From positions 1-64,000 of the forward strand of contig NZ_FOXD01000016.1 of NCBI RefSeq assembly GCF_900115625.1: a stretch of DNA of 64,000 nucleotides, written 5' to 3'. A model generated the notes under the pieces. That model was given only the letters and a program-made list of their open reading frames with translations, ran no database searches and was not told the DNA's origin. The DNA comes from Salibacterium halotolerans. GTDB taxonomy: Bacteria; Bacillota; Bacilli; Bacillales; Marinococcaceae. Below are positions 39,541 through 48,306 of the stretch, piece after piece. Every line of letters begins with the position of its first letter. Positions within the stretch are counted from its first letter, which is position 1. The translations under genes and the position numbers were made by a program.

Positions 39541-40299
39541 TCAGCGCCATTTATTCAATACGTCCACACCACCTGTGATTTCCAGGACAGAACCGGTGAT
39601 CATATCCGAATGTTCCTCACATAAAAACGTAATGGCACGGGCGATATCTCCGCCGGCTGCAGGACGTCCCACCGGTGTTTTTGAATCCTGTCCGCGGCGG
39701 GCTTCCGGAATGGAAGCTTCTTTATAATCTGACGTGACGACACCCGGACATACCATATTTACCGTAATGCCGTTTTCTGCTTCTTCAATGGATACGGATT
39801 TGGTCAGGGAGACAAGTCCGGATTTCGCAGCCGCGTAGGCCGAACGGTAAATCCACGCCGGGGCACTGCCGGCTCCCTGAAAACCGTACGTGACAATACG
39901 TCCGTACTGCTGCTCTCTCATCACAGGGATTACTTCCTGGAAAAGGTGGAACACCGCGGAAAGATTCCCCTGAATCATCTCATTCCATTCTGTTGTAGAA
40001 TAGTCCATTAATTTTTTTCGTTCAAATACATAAGGACCGGCATTGCATACGAGCACATCCAGCCTGCCGAATTGTTTAACAGCGGAGGAAGCGAGTGTTT
40101 TTATGTCTCTCTTTTCTGTCATATCAGCCTGAACGAAATGAAGGCGGTCCCTGAAGGTCGTCCATTCCTTCTTCATCGCTTCGGCAGCTTCTGTGTCCCG
40201 GAAATAACTGACTGTTACGGAGTATCCATGTTGGAGAAATTCTTCGGCTGCCTTTTTCCCCAGTCCTTTCGTCCCTGCTGTAACCAGCGCGTGCCTCAT
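39541..40299 (-). CDS. ytkK: SDR family oxidoreductase (YtkK-like)
   Basis: About 252 residues. Short-chain dehydrogenase with cofactor motif TAGTKGLGKKAAEEF, NAG at about residue 90, catalytic YxxxK in YAAAK, and MVCPGVV. FabG-like, but the substrate is unknown. I chose ATG at 40299 (MRHALVTAG), eight bases after GGAGG. Genomic place next to ytkL supports the YtkK assignment. Confidence 0.84.
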   Translation of the reverse strand: MRHALVTAGTKGLGKKAAEEFLQHGYSVTVSYFRDTEAAEAMKKEWTTFRDRLHFVQADMTEKRDIKTLASSAVKQFGRLDVLVCNAGPYVFERKKLMDYSTTEWNEMIQGNLSAVFHLFQEVIPVMREQQYGRIVTYGFQGAGSAPAWIYRSAYAAAKSGLVSLTKSVSIEEAENGITVNMVCPGVVTSDYKEASIPEARRGQDSKTPVGRPAAGGDIARAITFLCEEHSDMITGSVLEITGGVDVLNKWR

Positions 40300-40368
40300 C
40301 CTGCAAACCTCCTTCAATCATACAGGTATATTATACATCATTTACAAACACGTGGGAAAAACATTGAC

Positions 40369-40400
40369 GTTTGACTCTTTTGCGGGAAGGGAATTATAGT
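40369..40400 (+). promoter_or_regulatory. Sigma-B-like promoter of the universal stress gene, overlapping a sigma-A-like one
   Basis: GTTTGA (40369-40374), 14 bases, then GGGAAT (40389-40394) closely matches the sigma-B pattern GTTTAA-N12-15-GGGWAW. A sigma-A-like pair TTGACT (40371-40376) and TATAGT (40395-40400) with an 18-base spacer overlaps it. General-stress control suits a UspA gene; which one is used is inference. Confidence 0.6.
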
Positions 40401-40411
40401 AAAAATTCAGA

Positions 40412-40433
40412 TAATCAAATGGTTATTTGATTA
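40412..40433 (+). promoter_or_regulatory. Inverted repeat in the usp leader, possible operator
   Basis: Perfect 9-bp inverted repeat TAATCAAAT/ATTTGATTA with a 4-base centre (GGTT), between the promoter and the ribosome-binding site of the universal stress gene. Its AT-rich form resembles winged-helix repressor operators; no regulator gene is adjacent. Confidence 0.45.
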
Positions 40434-40451
40434 CTTCAGGGAGGGAATATC

Positions 40452-40886
40452 ATGACGGTTTATAAAAATATTCTCGTAGCCGCAGACGGTTCCAGGGAGT
40501 CAAAAACCGCGCTGAATAAAGCGGTGGATATGGCATTGGATCACCAGGCCGCTCTTATCATTGTTCATATCATTGATACCCGTACCTTTGCGACGATTGA
40601 ACAGTACGACAGAACCGTTGTATCCCGGGCGGAGGAGTACGGACGGGAACTTGTAGAACAGTTCAGGAAAGAGGCAGAACAGGCCGGAGTGGAAAAAGTA
40701 AGCACTGTCATCGACTTTGGCTCGCCCCGGGTTAAAATTCCTAAAGACATCGCCAGAAAACACGAGGTTGATTTGATTATGACCGGTGCCACCGGACTGA
40801 ATACGGTCGAACGAATTTTAATCGGCAGTGTATCAGAAGGTGTGGCAAGACAGGCAGAGTGCGATGTGCTGATTGTCCGTTCCTGA
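40452..40886 (+). CDS. Universal stress protein UspA family
   Basis: 144 residues, a single UspA domain with N-terminal KNILVAADGS and the ATP-binding signature G-2x-G-9x-G-S (GATG then GSVSEGV). Likely binds ATP and acts as a dimer in stress survival. GGGAGG precedes the ATG. It is monocistronic between ytkK (divergent) and argH (convergent), with a sigma-B-like promoter upstream. Confidence 0.93.
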   Translation: MTVYKNILVAADGSRESKTALNKAVDMALDHQAALIIVHIIDTRTFATIEQYDRTVVSRAEEYGRELVEQFRKEAEQAGVEKVSTVIDFGSPRVKIPKDIARKHEVDLIMTGATGLNTVERILIGSVSEGVARQAECDVLIVRS

Positions 40887-40901
40887 GCCTTTACCGCAGC
40901 G

Positions 40902-40937
40902 AAAAAACCAGCCGCATGGTTTTCATGCCGGCTGGTT
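40902..40937 (-). terminator. Terminator of argGH (and of usp on the other strand)
   Basis: AACCAGCC-GCATG stem with one bulged base around a GTTTT loop, followed on the minus strand by TTTTTTC, between convergent usp and argH. Confidence 0.85.
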
Positions 40938-40955
40938 GAAAGAAGTGTTGTTTTT

Positions 40956-42332
40956 TTATTTCTCCTGTATTTTCCGCTTCGCCTTTTTTATGGCGCTCCG
41001 GACCTGGTCGAATCCGGTTCCACCGGCGCTGTTCCGTCTTCCCACGACGGTGGACGGTTTCAGTACCTCGTAAATATCTTCTTCAAACAGCGGACTGGCT
41101 GTTTGGTATTCTTCCAAAGAAAGATCCAGCAGGTATATTCCTTTTTCGATACACTGGAGCACCAATTTTCCGACGACTTCATGAGCTTCCCGGAACGGCA
41201 GGCCTTTTGCTGCAAGATAATCGGCGAGTTCGGTCGCATTGGAAAAATCCGAATGGGTCTCTTTTTCCATGACACCGGTGTTTACACTCATCGTTTCTAT
41301 CATACCGCTGAAAATCTTAAGAGAACCTTCAAGCGTTGTAACGGTATCAAACATGCCTTCTTTATCTTCCTGCATATCTTTGTTATAAGCAAGAGGAAGT
41401 CCCTTTAAAAGCGTCAGCAGAGAGACAAAATTGCCGTACACCCGGCCTGTTTTACCGCGCACGAGTTCCGCCATATCCGGGTTTTTCTTCTGCGGCATAA
41501 TACTGCTTCCGGTGGCAAATGTGTCATCGAGCTCCACAAAGTTGAACTCCTGACTCGACCATAGAATTAATTCCTCGGAAAAACGGGATAAATGCATCAT
41601 AATCATGGATGCCGCACTCATGAATTCCAGAATAAAATCCCGGTCACTTACCGCATCCAAACTGTTATCGTATACCCCGTCAAAGCCAAGCCGTTTTGCT
41701 GCATATTCCCGGTCGATTGGAAATGTTGTACCGGCAAGCGCCCCGGCGCCGAGCGGCGACACATTCAACCGTTTCAGACTGTCTTCGAGTCTTGTGTAAT
41801 CCCGCTCAAGCATCCAGAAATAAGCCATGAGATGATGGGCGAACGATACCGGCTGCGCCCGCTGCAGATGGGTATACCCCGGAATAATGGTTTCCACATG
41901 GTTTTCAGCCTGCCCAAGAAGCGCCTGCTGCAGCTGCTTGATATTATCCATGATTTCGATGGTATGTTTTTTTAAGTAAAGATGCATGTCCGTTGCAATC
42001 TGATCATTACGGCTCCGGCCGGTGTGAAGTTTTCCACCAACCGGTCCGATTTCATCTGTAAGAAGTTTTTCAAGATTCAGATGAATATCTTCATTCTCTA
42101 CAGAATAGTCAAGCTCCCCCTGCTCTGCTTTTTCCTTCAGCGTTTCGAGTCCTTTTTTTATGGTAGAGGCTTCTTCCACCGTCAGGATATTACAATATTC
42201 CAGCATACTGACATGGGCTAGGCTGCCTTCGATATCTTCATGCACCAGTTCCTGATCAAAAGGAATGGATGCCCCAAAGGCATCCACCCATTCTTCCGCA
42301 CTTTTTGTAAATCTTCCGCCCCACAATTTCAT
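40956..42332 (-). CDS. argH: Argininosuccinate lyase
   Basis: 458 residues. It cleaves argininosuccinate to arginine and fumarate. Signature [12 protein letters not shown] with the catalytic serine, [13 protein letters not shown] and TGYTH-type segment [11 protein letters not shown]. Its ATG overlaps the argG stop by one base (TGATG), so the pair is an operon and translationally coupled. Confidence 0.97.
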   Translation of the reverse strand: MKLWGGRFTKSAEEWVDAFGASIPFDQELVHEDIEGSLAHVSMLEYCNILTVEEASTIKKGLETLKEKAEQGELDYSVENEDIHLNLEKLLTDEIGPVGGKLHTGRSRNDQIATDMHLYLKKHTIEIMDNIKQLQQALLGQAENHVETIIPGYTHLQRAQPVSFAHHLMAYFWMLERDYTRLEDSLKRLNVSPLGAGALAGTTFPIDREYAAKRLGFDGVYDNSLDAVSDRDFILEFMSAASMIMMHLSRFSEELILWSSQEFNFVELDDTFATGSSIMPQKKNPDMAELVRGKTGRVYGNFVSLLTLLKGLPLAYNKDMQEDKEGMFDTVTTLEGSLKIFSGMIETMSVNTGVMEKETHSDFSNATELADYLAAKGLPFREAHEVVGKLVLQCIEKGIYLLDLSLEEYQTASPLFEEDIYEVLKPSTVVGRRNSAGGTGFDQVRSAIKKAKRKIQEK

Positions 42333-43537
42333 CAGACGTTGACACCGTTTCTGTTAACCATGCTGTGTACTTTTGTAGGAAGTCCCCACAGGTTGATAAA
42401 CCCAATCGCGGATTGATGATCAAATTCGTCATCCGGCGTATAGGTAGCAAGCTTTTCATTGTAAAGGGAGAGATCAGACTTCCTTCCTTCCACGACAGCG
42501 TGCCCTTTAAACAATTTCACTCTGACAAACCCTGTTACGTTCTGCTGTGTTTCTTTCAGAAATGCTTCTAGACCATCTCTGATTTGGGAGAACCACAGTC
42601 CGTCGTAGATGACTTCGGAAAGTTTTTTCTCAATAACCGGTTTGAAGTGTGCCACTTCTTTTGGAAGCGTCAGATCTTCTAGTTCTTTGTGGGATTGAAT
42701 AAGGGTCATCGCACCCGGGCACTCGTAAACTTCTCTTGATTTGATGCCGACCATTCTGTTCTCCACATGATCGATTCTGCCGACGCCGTGTTTCCCGGCA
42801 ACACTGTTCAGCTCCTGAATCAAATCATCCAGTTCATAGGTCGTACCGTTCAGGGCCACCGGTCTGCCCTGTTTGAATTCAATTTCCACTATGTCCGCTT
42901 CATCGGGTGTCTTTTCCAGAGGATTCGTTAATGCGTACGCACCTTCCGGAGGAGTCGTCCACGGATCTTCGAGAATGCCGCACTCATTACTTCTGCCCCA
43001 TAAATTCTGGTCGACCGAATACGGATTGTCGAGGTCAATCGGGATCGGAATCTCATGCTGTTTCGCATATTCGATTTCTTCATCCCTGGACCAGCCCCAG
43101 CTTCTCACCGGCGCAAGAACTTCCAGTTCTGGATTAAGTGCCTGGATGGAAACCTCAAACCTAACCTGGTCGTTTCCTTTTCCGGTACAGCCGTGGGCTA
43201 CCGCATCGGCATTGGTCTGTTCCGCGATTTCAACCAGTTTCTTGGAAATAAGAGGTCTGGAGAGAGCGGAAACAAGCGGATACTTCTGTTCGTATAATGT
43301 ATGAGCCTGCATAGCCGGAAGGACAAATTCTTCGGCGAATTCTTTCGTTGCATCGACGGTATAGGATTGAACCGCTCCGACCTGCAGCGCTTTATTCTTT
43401 ACAGACTCAAGATCATTTCCTTCTCCTACATCGAGACCTACCGCCACTACATCATATCCCTGATCCGCAAGCCACCGGATCGCTACAGATGTGTCGAGTC
43501 CCCCGGAATACGCCAAAACAACTTTCTTGTTCGCCAT
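42332..43537 (-). CDS. argG: Argininosuccinate synthase
   Basis: About 401 residues. It joins citrulline and aspartate using ATP. P-loop [11 protein letters not shown] at residues 8-18, [14 protein letters not shown], and [12 protein letters not shown] chose ATG at 43537 ([11 protein letters not shown]) with GGAGGG about ten bases upstream; an earlier reading from 43597 would cross the operator-like region. ARG-box-like sequences upstream indicate arginine control. Confidence 0.97.
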   Translation of the reverse strand: MANKKVVLAYSGGLDTSVAIRWLADQGYDVVAVGLDVGEGNDLESVKNKALQVGAVQSYTVDATKEFAEEFVLPAMQAHTLYEQKYPLVSALSRPLISKKLVEIAEQTNADAVAHGCTGKGNDQVRFEVSIQALNPELEVLAPVRSWGWSRDEEIEYAKQHEIPIPIDLDNPYSVDQNLWGRSNECGILEDPWTTPPEGAYALTNPLEKTPDEADIVEIEFKQGRPVALNGTTYELDDLIQELNSVAGKHGVGRIDHVENRMVGIKSREVYECPGAMTLIQSHKELEDLTLPKEVAHFKPVIEKKLSEVIYDGLWFSQIRDGLEAFLKETQQNVTGFVRVKLFKGHAVVEGRKSDLSLYNEKLATYTPDDEFDHQSAIGFINLWGLPTKVHSMVNRNGVNV

Positions 43538-43561
43538 GTGTATGATTCCCTCCATCTTCAG

Positions 43562-43769
43562 GTGAATATTAATACTGAAGTTATTATTTTTATACATCGA
43601 TGACCAAAAATAGGAGAGGCTGCCGCCTCACAATTCAAATCATCTGTCATTTCTATTTATCTGTTATCAATAACTTTAACAAGAGTTTTATGATTTTGCA
43701 ATACTTATTCATAAAAAAGCATAAAAATTTATGAACCTGTATACATCAAACAGCTATTCATAAAAAGAA
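43562..43769 (-). promoter_or_regulatory. Cluster of ARG-box-like operators upstream of argG
   Basis: Several matches to the AhrC/ArgR box pattern (TGAATWWWWATTCA-like): GTGAATATTAATACTG at about 43562-43577, TATGAATAAGTATTGC (complement, about 43698-43713), GTTCATAAATTTTTATGC (complement, 43719-43736) and CTATTCATAAAAAG at 43754-43767. AhrC represses arginine biosynthesis in B. subtilis. The paired arrangement of near and far boxes is consistent with looping but is inferred. Confidence 0.62.
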
Positions 43770-43803
43770 AAAAGACCGGAATTACAAGGAATCCTTGTTA
43801 TTC
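43766..43803 (-). terminator. Terminator after ackA
   Basis: GAATAACAAGG/CCTTGTAATTC stem with one mismatch and a 3-base loop, followed by CGGTCTTTTTTC on the minus strand, 85 bases after the ackA stop. Confidence 0.7.
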
Positions 43804-43887
43804 ACAGAGTCTTACTGCTGTGAACAGATTCTCTGTATTCCAGCTTTTTCACCCATCATGATACATTTTTATTCATTTTTCATTGAA

Positions 43888-45078
43888 TCAATCGAAACCA
43901 AGTCTCATTGTATCTCTTGCAATCATCACTTCTTCATTGGTAGGGATGATGAGCACTTTGACCGGGGATCCATCTTTGTTTATGAAGGTTTCTTCCCCGC
44001 GGGTTTCATTTTTGGATTCATCGAGATGAATGCCCATAAAATCCAGCCCCTCGATAACCTCTTTGCGGACCGTGCTGCTGTTTTCTCCCACACCAGCTGT
44101 GAAAATGACAGCATCCAATCCGTTCATGCTTGCCGCATACGTGCCGATATACTTATGAATACGGGTTGTATAAATGTCGAGTGCTGTACGGGCTTTTTCG
44201 TCCCCTGCGTTTCTTTTCTGCTCGACATCGCGCAGGTCGCTCGATGCTCCGCTCACACCGAGAAGGCCGCTCTTTTTATTCAGCATGGTAATGACATCTC
44301 CGGCAGACTGTCCGGTTTTTTCCATCATATAGGGTATAAGCGCCGGGTCAATGTTGCCGGAGCGGGTGCCCATCGATGTTCCGGCGAGCGGGGTGAAGCC
44401 CATGGACGTGTCCACCGAGCGTCCGCCGTCAATGGCTGTAACACTTACTCCGTTTCCAATATGGCAGGAAACAAGCTTGAGATCTTCCTGCGGCTGTTCC
44501 AGAAGATCTGCTGCCCTCTGTCCGACGTACTTATGTGACGTCCCGTGAAATCCATATTTACGGATGCCGTATCGTTCGTAGTATTCATAAGGGACACTGT
44601 ACATGTATCTGGATTTTGGCATCGTCTGATGAAACGCGGTATCAAACACGGCGACATCCGGTACGTTTGGCAGCATGTCCCGGAAGGCCCGGATACCCGT
44701 CAGATTTGCGGGATTATGCAGCGGAGCCAGTTCGCTGACCTCTTCGATGGCTTCCACCACGTCGTTTGTTATTTTGACGGAGTCCGCAAACTTTTCTCCT
44801 CCGTGAACGACGCGGTGGCCGACGCCTTCTATATCATCGAGGGAGTGAATAATCCGGTTGGCGGTCAGGCTGTCCAGCAGTTTTTTAACCGCCTCTTCAT
44901 GGTCGGAAATATCGAGCTGTTCCTGGATTTCTTCTTCTCCCCATTCGATTTCCATTTCCGCTCCATCGAGTCCTATTCTTTCTATCTGGCCTTTGGCCGC
45001 CAGTTCTTCTTCAGGCATGCCGAGAAGCTGAAACTTAAGCGACGAACTCCCCGCATTCACTGCCATAATCATTGACAT
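43888..45078 (-). CDS. ackA: Acetate kinase
   Basis: 396 residues. It makes ATP and acetate from acetyl phosphate in overflow metabolism. N-terminal [31 protein letters not shown] and [14 protein letters not shown] are family signatures. AAAGGAGC lies eight bases upstream of the first ATG. I looked for a CcpA cre site upstream and found only a 13-base near-match, so catabolite control is not shown. Confidence 0.96.
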   Translation of the reverse strand: MSMIMAVNAGSSSLKFQLLGMPEEELAAKGQIERIGLDGAEMEIEWGEEEIQEQLDISDHEEAVKKLLDSLTANRIIHSLDDIEGVGHRVVHGGEKFADSVKITNDVVEAIEEVSELAPLHNPANLTGIRAFRDMLPNVPDVAVFDTAFHQTMPKSRYMYSVPYEYYERYGIRKYGFHGTSHKYVGQRAADLLEQPQEDLKLVSCHIGNGVSVTAIDGGRSVDTSMGFTPLAGTSMGTRSGNIDPALIPYMMEKTGQSAGDVITMLNKKSGLLGVSGASSDLRDVEQKRNAGDEKARTALDIYTTRIHKYIGTYAASMNGLDAVIFTAGVGENSSTVRKEVIEGLDFMGIHLDESKNETRGEETFINKDGSPVKVLIIPTNEEVMIARDTMRLGFD

Positions 45079-45214
45079 GGAAAACGCTCCTTTTACACTT
45101 CATTCTCATTTTCACTTTTTTCATTTAAACACCCGGATTTTCAAATTGCAAGGCAGCGGCCGGGTTTGCATCCATATTCAATACTTTCATCCAATTCAGA
45201 CTTGTATGCGTTAC

Positions 45215-45246
45215 AAAAGCAGCCGGGCTGGAACCCGGCTGCTTTT
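45215..45246 (-). terminator. Terminator after ytxK
   Basis: Near-perfect AAAAGCAGCCGGG/CCCGGCTGCTTTT stem with a short loop, ten bases after the ytxK stop. It is bidirectional by symmetry and separates ytxK from ackA. Confidence 0.9.
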
Positions 45247-45255
45247 ATAACAATC

Positions 45256-46248
45256 TTACGATGTGAAGCCTTCTTCCTTAAACCAGTTGTCCATCTGCTT
45301 CATCATATCGAGCAGCGCGTCCTGGTTGTTGAACGATGGCAGTTCGGCGAGCAGGGCCTGGCCGGGTTGTACAACGTTTGGCCCTTTTTTCTGAAGAAGC
45401 CAGATGCTTTTGCCGGCCTGGGTGTTTTTGAACATCGACGACGGCAGCTGAAGAAGACCCAGAATGACTGCTTCATCTTTAATGTAAGCGTGCAGCGCAT
45501 CTGCCTGATCGCTTTCAAACATATAGTTTGGAATGAGCAGAACAAAGAAGCCGCCTGGTTTCACCTGCGTCATGCATTTTTCAATAAGCAGATGATGAAC
45601 GTACGAATGTCCTTCCTGCGCCTGCAGCCGGAATTCTGCGGCAATGTCATCTTTCGGATAATAGCCGACAGGCAGATCAGACACAACAACATCTGCTTCC
45701 GGCGGAGCAAGCTGCTCAATACTGTCCTGGTGAAACAACTCCACGTCGTGTTCCTGCAGATTCGACAGGACATAGGCAACTTTAAGCAGCGTCTCATCGA
45801 CTTCTGCCCCGTATGCCGCCGTATCTTTGGATACTTGGTTCAACACCGCGCTTAAGAGATTCGCTGTGCCGGCCGCCGGATCAAGCAACGCGAGATTTTC
45901 ACGTTTGGAAGTCAGCTTTTCGACGATGTAGCCCATAAACATCGCGACTGCGTCCGGGGTCATCGCGTGATGGGGCTGAACCGCTTCTTTCATTCCTTTG
46001 ATCACTGCCAGCTGAAATGCTTTCCGTATTTCCTCGCGTTTCATTTCTTCCGGCAGGTCTTGATCGAGTTTGTTCTGAAGCCGCTCTGCTTCTTGATCCG
46101 GGAGAGATTGAACAATACTGTGCTGAAATACGTTTTCGCCTGCTTCGGCGAGTGCTTCCAGATACGTCACATCGGTGTGCCGCTGAATCGATACCGCCAT
46201 CTCATCTATTAAAACGTGTAGTTTTTCCACTCCTGTAGCTGGTTCCAC
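45256..46248 (-). CDS. ytxK: Class I SAM-dependent methyltransferase YtxK
   Basis: About 330 residues. N6-adenine methyltransferase-like fold: LLDPAAGTANLLSAVL for SAM binding and VVSDLPVGYYP in the place of the NPPY motif. The N-terminal part is helical. The target is unknown; no restriction gene is adjacent, and the protein lacks a recognisable specificity domain. I chose GTG at 46248 with AAAGGGCGG seven bases upstream, which gives the usual length; an ATG exists at 46278. Next to ackA as in B. subtilis. Confidence 0.87.
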   Translation of the reverse strand: MEPATGVEKLHVLIDEMAVSIQRHTDVTYLEALAEAGENVFQHSIVQSLPDQEAERLQNKLDQDLPEEMKREEIRKAFQLAVIKGMKEAVQPHHAMTPDAVAMFMGYIVEKLTSKRENLALLDPAAGTANLLSAVLNQVSKDTAAYGAEVDETLLKVAYVLSNLQEHDVELFHQDSIEQLAPPEADVVVSDLPVGYYPKDDIAAEFRLQAQEGHSYVHHLLIEKCMTQVKPGGFFVLLIPNYMFESDQADALHAYIKDEAVILGLLQLPSSMFKNTQAGKSIWLLQKKGPNVVQPGQALLAELPSFNNQDALLDMMKQMDNWFKEEGFTS

Positions 46249-46515
46249 TTTCTTACCGCCCTTTCTCGTTTCATGCATGTCTTTGGAAAGTATAGCAGAA
46301 ATACCGCCGCGGTTAAAACGAGACGCAGAAAAGAGTCTGGGACAAAAGTAAAATAGTCGGAAGAAAACACGAATGTCTTGCGGCGTTGTTCAAGAGCCGC
46401 ATAGCAGTGGAGCCAAAATGCTTCGGCTCCTGCTGAGAAAAGCACGAGTCACGGGTGCCCCGCAGGATGTGCGGTCAGGTCGGCGCCCGCACGTGACGTA
46501 CTTCCACAGGCTAAT

Positions 46516-46910
46516 GACGTTTAAGGGCGCACCGAGTACGCTAAAGTGTCTTATGAATCATTTGTGATGACGTTTTGAGGGACACCGGATGCTCTAAAGT
46601 GCCTCATGCATCATGCCTAACGACGTTTAAGGGGGAGGTGAACCCTCTAAAGTGCCTTATGGACTATTCCTCTCTCTTTTCATGCAGCGACGCAGGCTCT
46701 TTGTTTCCCGGCTGAACGCAGCCTGAATTCGTTCATGACGACGTTTACGGGGGTATGAAACCTTCTAAAGTGCTTTAGGAACTATTCATAATGACGTTTA
46801 TGGGCACACCGGGCACTATAAAGTGTCTCAGGCGCCATGCCGAACGACGTTTAGGGGGGCGCCGAACTCCTTAAAGTGCCTTGGGACCCACTCCCAATGA
46901 CATTCCGTCC
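46516..46910. repeat. Diverged 53-bp tandem repeats
   Basis: GACGTTT-like anchors begin at 46516, 46569, 46622, 46740, 46793, 46846 and a degenerate GACATT at 46899. Every step is exactly 53 bases except one of 118 (53 plus 65) where other sequence (46675-46739) intervenes. Each unit has GACGTTTA, a G-run, about 12 variable bases and TAAAGTGYCTTAKG. The period is not a multiple of three, so the repeats are not coding in a fixed frame. Confidence 0.85.
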
Positions 46911-47163
46911 ACCCGTTTCCCACCCAACCTGAAGGATACAAACAAACGTCTCCATTTTCTACGAACCACCGTACATCCGCCCTGCATGGTTCTGCATCCG
47001 TACGGCCGGGTCCGTTGATTTCGACAAGCAGCTGATCCTTCAAAACCGGAGCCGCGATCCGTACCAGGGGCAAAGAAGACACGATGAGCCCCAGTGAATC
47101 GATGCCGCCCTTGTGCTATGGAGTAAAAACAAAGGATGCTGCCGCAGTAGTGTGTTTTAGAAA

Positions 47164-47205
47164 CGAAAAATGCCGGACGTTTTGAAAAAAATCGTTCGGC
47201 ATTCT
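47164..47205 (-). terminator. Probable terminator of tpx, inside the inverted-repeat element
   Basis: AATGCCGAACG/CGTCCGGCATT stem (one G-T pair) followed by TTTTTC on the minus strand, about 40-80 bases after the tpx stop and inside the right-hand end of the element. Confidence 0.72.
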
Positions 47206-47243
47206 TTATGTGATACAGGTTTTGTCCCAGACTCTTTATCTGT

Positions 47244-47744
47244 TTATTCCGCAGTTTTTGCTGCAGCGATTGCGGAATCATAGTCGGGATGGTTGGTCGC
47301 TTCCGGCACGTATTCCGCGTACGTGACTTCCCCTTTGCTGTTTACGACAAAGACAGCACGGGCGAGCAGGCGCATTTCTTCCATAGCTGTTCCGAAGTTC
47401 TGCCCGAAGGAGAGGTCACGATGGTCGGAAAGTACCTGAACGTTTTCAATTCCGGCGGCTCCGCACCATCTTTTCTGTGCAAACGGCAGGTCGCAGCTGA
47501 TGGTGAGCACTTCCACTCCGTCCAGATTTGCAGCTTCTTCGTTAAAACGGCGTGTCTGCTGATCGCATACACCGGTATCAAGCGAAGGTACGACACTGAT
47601 TAACCGCACGTTTCCTTTGGAGTCATTCAGAGTCACTTCGGACAAGTCGTTGGCAAGCACTGTGAAATCCGGTGCCTGATCCCCCTGTTTTACTTCGTTC
47701 CCCATCAGTGTCATTGGACTTCCTTTAAATGTTACTTCGGCCAT
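47244..47744 (-). CDS. tpx: Thiol peroxidase
   Basis: 166 residues. Atypical 2-Cys peroxiredoxin that reduces peroxides with thioredoxin. Peroxidatic cysteine in [12 protein letters not shown] (about residue 60) and resolving cysteine in [13 protein letters not shown] (about 94). N-terminal KQGDQAPDF is typical. A promoter with TTGATA and TACGAT lies upstream. In B. subtilis tpx, ytxK and ackA are adjacent; here a 995-base segment intervenes between tpx and ytxK. Confidence 0.96.
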   Translation of the reverse strand: MAEVTFKGSPMTLMGNEVKQGDQAPDFTVLANDLSEVTLNDSKGNVRLISVVPSLDTGVCDQQTRRFNEEAANLDGVEVLTISCDLPFAQKRWCGAAGIENVQVLSDHRDLSFGQNFGTAMEEMRLLARAVFVVNSKGEVTYAEYVPEATNHPDYDSAIAAAKTAE

Positions 47745-47782
47745 GTTATCTTCCTCCTCTTCCAGTAATTATGTACACTTAC

Positions 47783-47811
47783 ATCGTACGCGTTTACGAC
47801 CATTTTATCAA
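47783..47811 (-). promoter_or_regulatory. Probable sigma-A promoter of tpx
   Basis: TTGATA (47806-47811) and TACGAT (47783-47788) on the minus strand with a 17-base spacer, about 40 bases upstream of the start codon. Confidence 0.6.
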
Positions 47812-47838
47812 TCATCACGGGATACTCCCCGCTGACGC

Positions 47839-47869
47839 AGAAAACCCGGTGGATTCATCCACCGGGTTT
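47839..47869 (-). terminator. Terminator after ytfJ
   Basis: Perfect AAACCCGGTGGA/TCCACCGGGTTT stem with a 4-base loop, followed by TTTTC on the minus strand, six bases after the ytfJ stop codon. Confidence 0.82.
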
Positions 47870-47874
47870 ATATG

Positions 47875-48306
47875 TTAAATAGGCGGTTCCTCTTTGTTTT
47901 CTGCTGAACGGGACGAGGTTTCGGCGTTGGTTCCTTTCAGCATATCCTGGATTTTTTCCACGACCTGGGGCGTGAATTCCAGCAGTTTTTCATATAGGTG
48001 TGTATTTTCATCCAGATGCACCATATTAATACCTTTCGTCCCTACAATCAGAAAAGCGATCGGCGTGATGGAAACTCCACCGCCGCTCCCTCCGCCGAAC
48101 GGATGTTCAAGAGCAGTCTCTGATGAATCTTTTCCATAAAACTCACTGCCGCCGGCGGCAAATCCAAAACCAACTTTTGTTACAGGAATGATGACACTGC
48201 CGTCCGGGGTTTCCACTGGATCGCCGACGATTGTATTAACATCCACCATTTCCTTTAAATTTTCCATGGCTGTCCTCATTAACCCTTGAATGGGATGATC
48301 CGTCAT
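47875..48306 (-). CDS. ytfJ: Sporulation protein YtfJ (GerW family)
   Basis: 143 residues. Contains the family hallmark of a glycine-rich segment (GGGSGGGVSITPIAF) and a C-terminal acidic tail. In B. subtilis the gene is forespore-expressed and GerW is needed for germination with some nutrients. Its ATG overlaps the ytfI stop by one base (TGATG), and GGGAGG lies upstream. I did not find a convincing sigma-F promoter ahead of ytfI. Confidence 0.92.
   Translation of the reverse strand: MTDHPIQGLMRTAMENLKEMVDVNTIVGDPVETPDGSVIIPVTKVGFGFAAGGSEFYGKDSSETALEHPFGGGSGGGVSITPIAFLIVGTKGINMVHLDENTHLYEKLLEFTPQVVEKIQDMLKGTNAETSSRSAENKEEPPI

Larger units (their letters stand above)
46330..47237. mobile_element. 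Putative non-autonomous element with 18-bp terminal inverted repeats
   Basis: AAAGAGTCTGGGACAAAA (46330-46347) and its perfect complement TTTTGTCCCAGACTCTTT (47220-47237) bound 908 bases that contain no transposase. The GTCTGGGACAAAA type of end resembles inverted repeats that are common in Firmicutes and associated with some insertion sequences, but I cannot assign a family. No clear target duplication is visible. A hairpin split by later insertion of the repeat block is an alternative. Confidence 0.55.
46249..47243. other. Gene-poor region between ytxK and tpx
   Basis: 995 bases with no supportable gene. It holds an 18-bp inverted repeat pair (46330-46347 and 47220-47237), a block of 53-bp repeats (46516-46900), a hairpin GGAGCC/GGCTCC near 46410-46430, and the probable tpx terminator (47164-47205). 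The only sizeable open frame, 46871-47281 on the minus strand, overlaps tpx and looks random. No promoter for ytxK stands out. Confidence 0.7.

Noticed and set aside
45185-45220. Possible CcpA cre site upstream of ackA (TGTAACGCATACA on the minus strand)
   Set aside because: It is one base shorter than the consensus and lies close to the ytxK terminator, far from the ackA start.
45256-46248. YtxK considered as a restriction-modification methyltransferase
   Set aside because: No restriction or specificity gene is adjacent, and the gene is a conserved chromosomal neighbour of ackA and tpx.
46516-46910. 53-bp repeats considered as a CRISPR array
   Set aside because: Units are contiguous and diverged, with no constant repeat separated by unique spacers, and no cas gene is nearby.
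46871-47281. 136-codon open frame on the minus strand in the repeat element
   Set aside because: It overlaps the end of tpx in another frame, has no ribosome-binding site and shows no recognisable domain.
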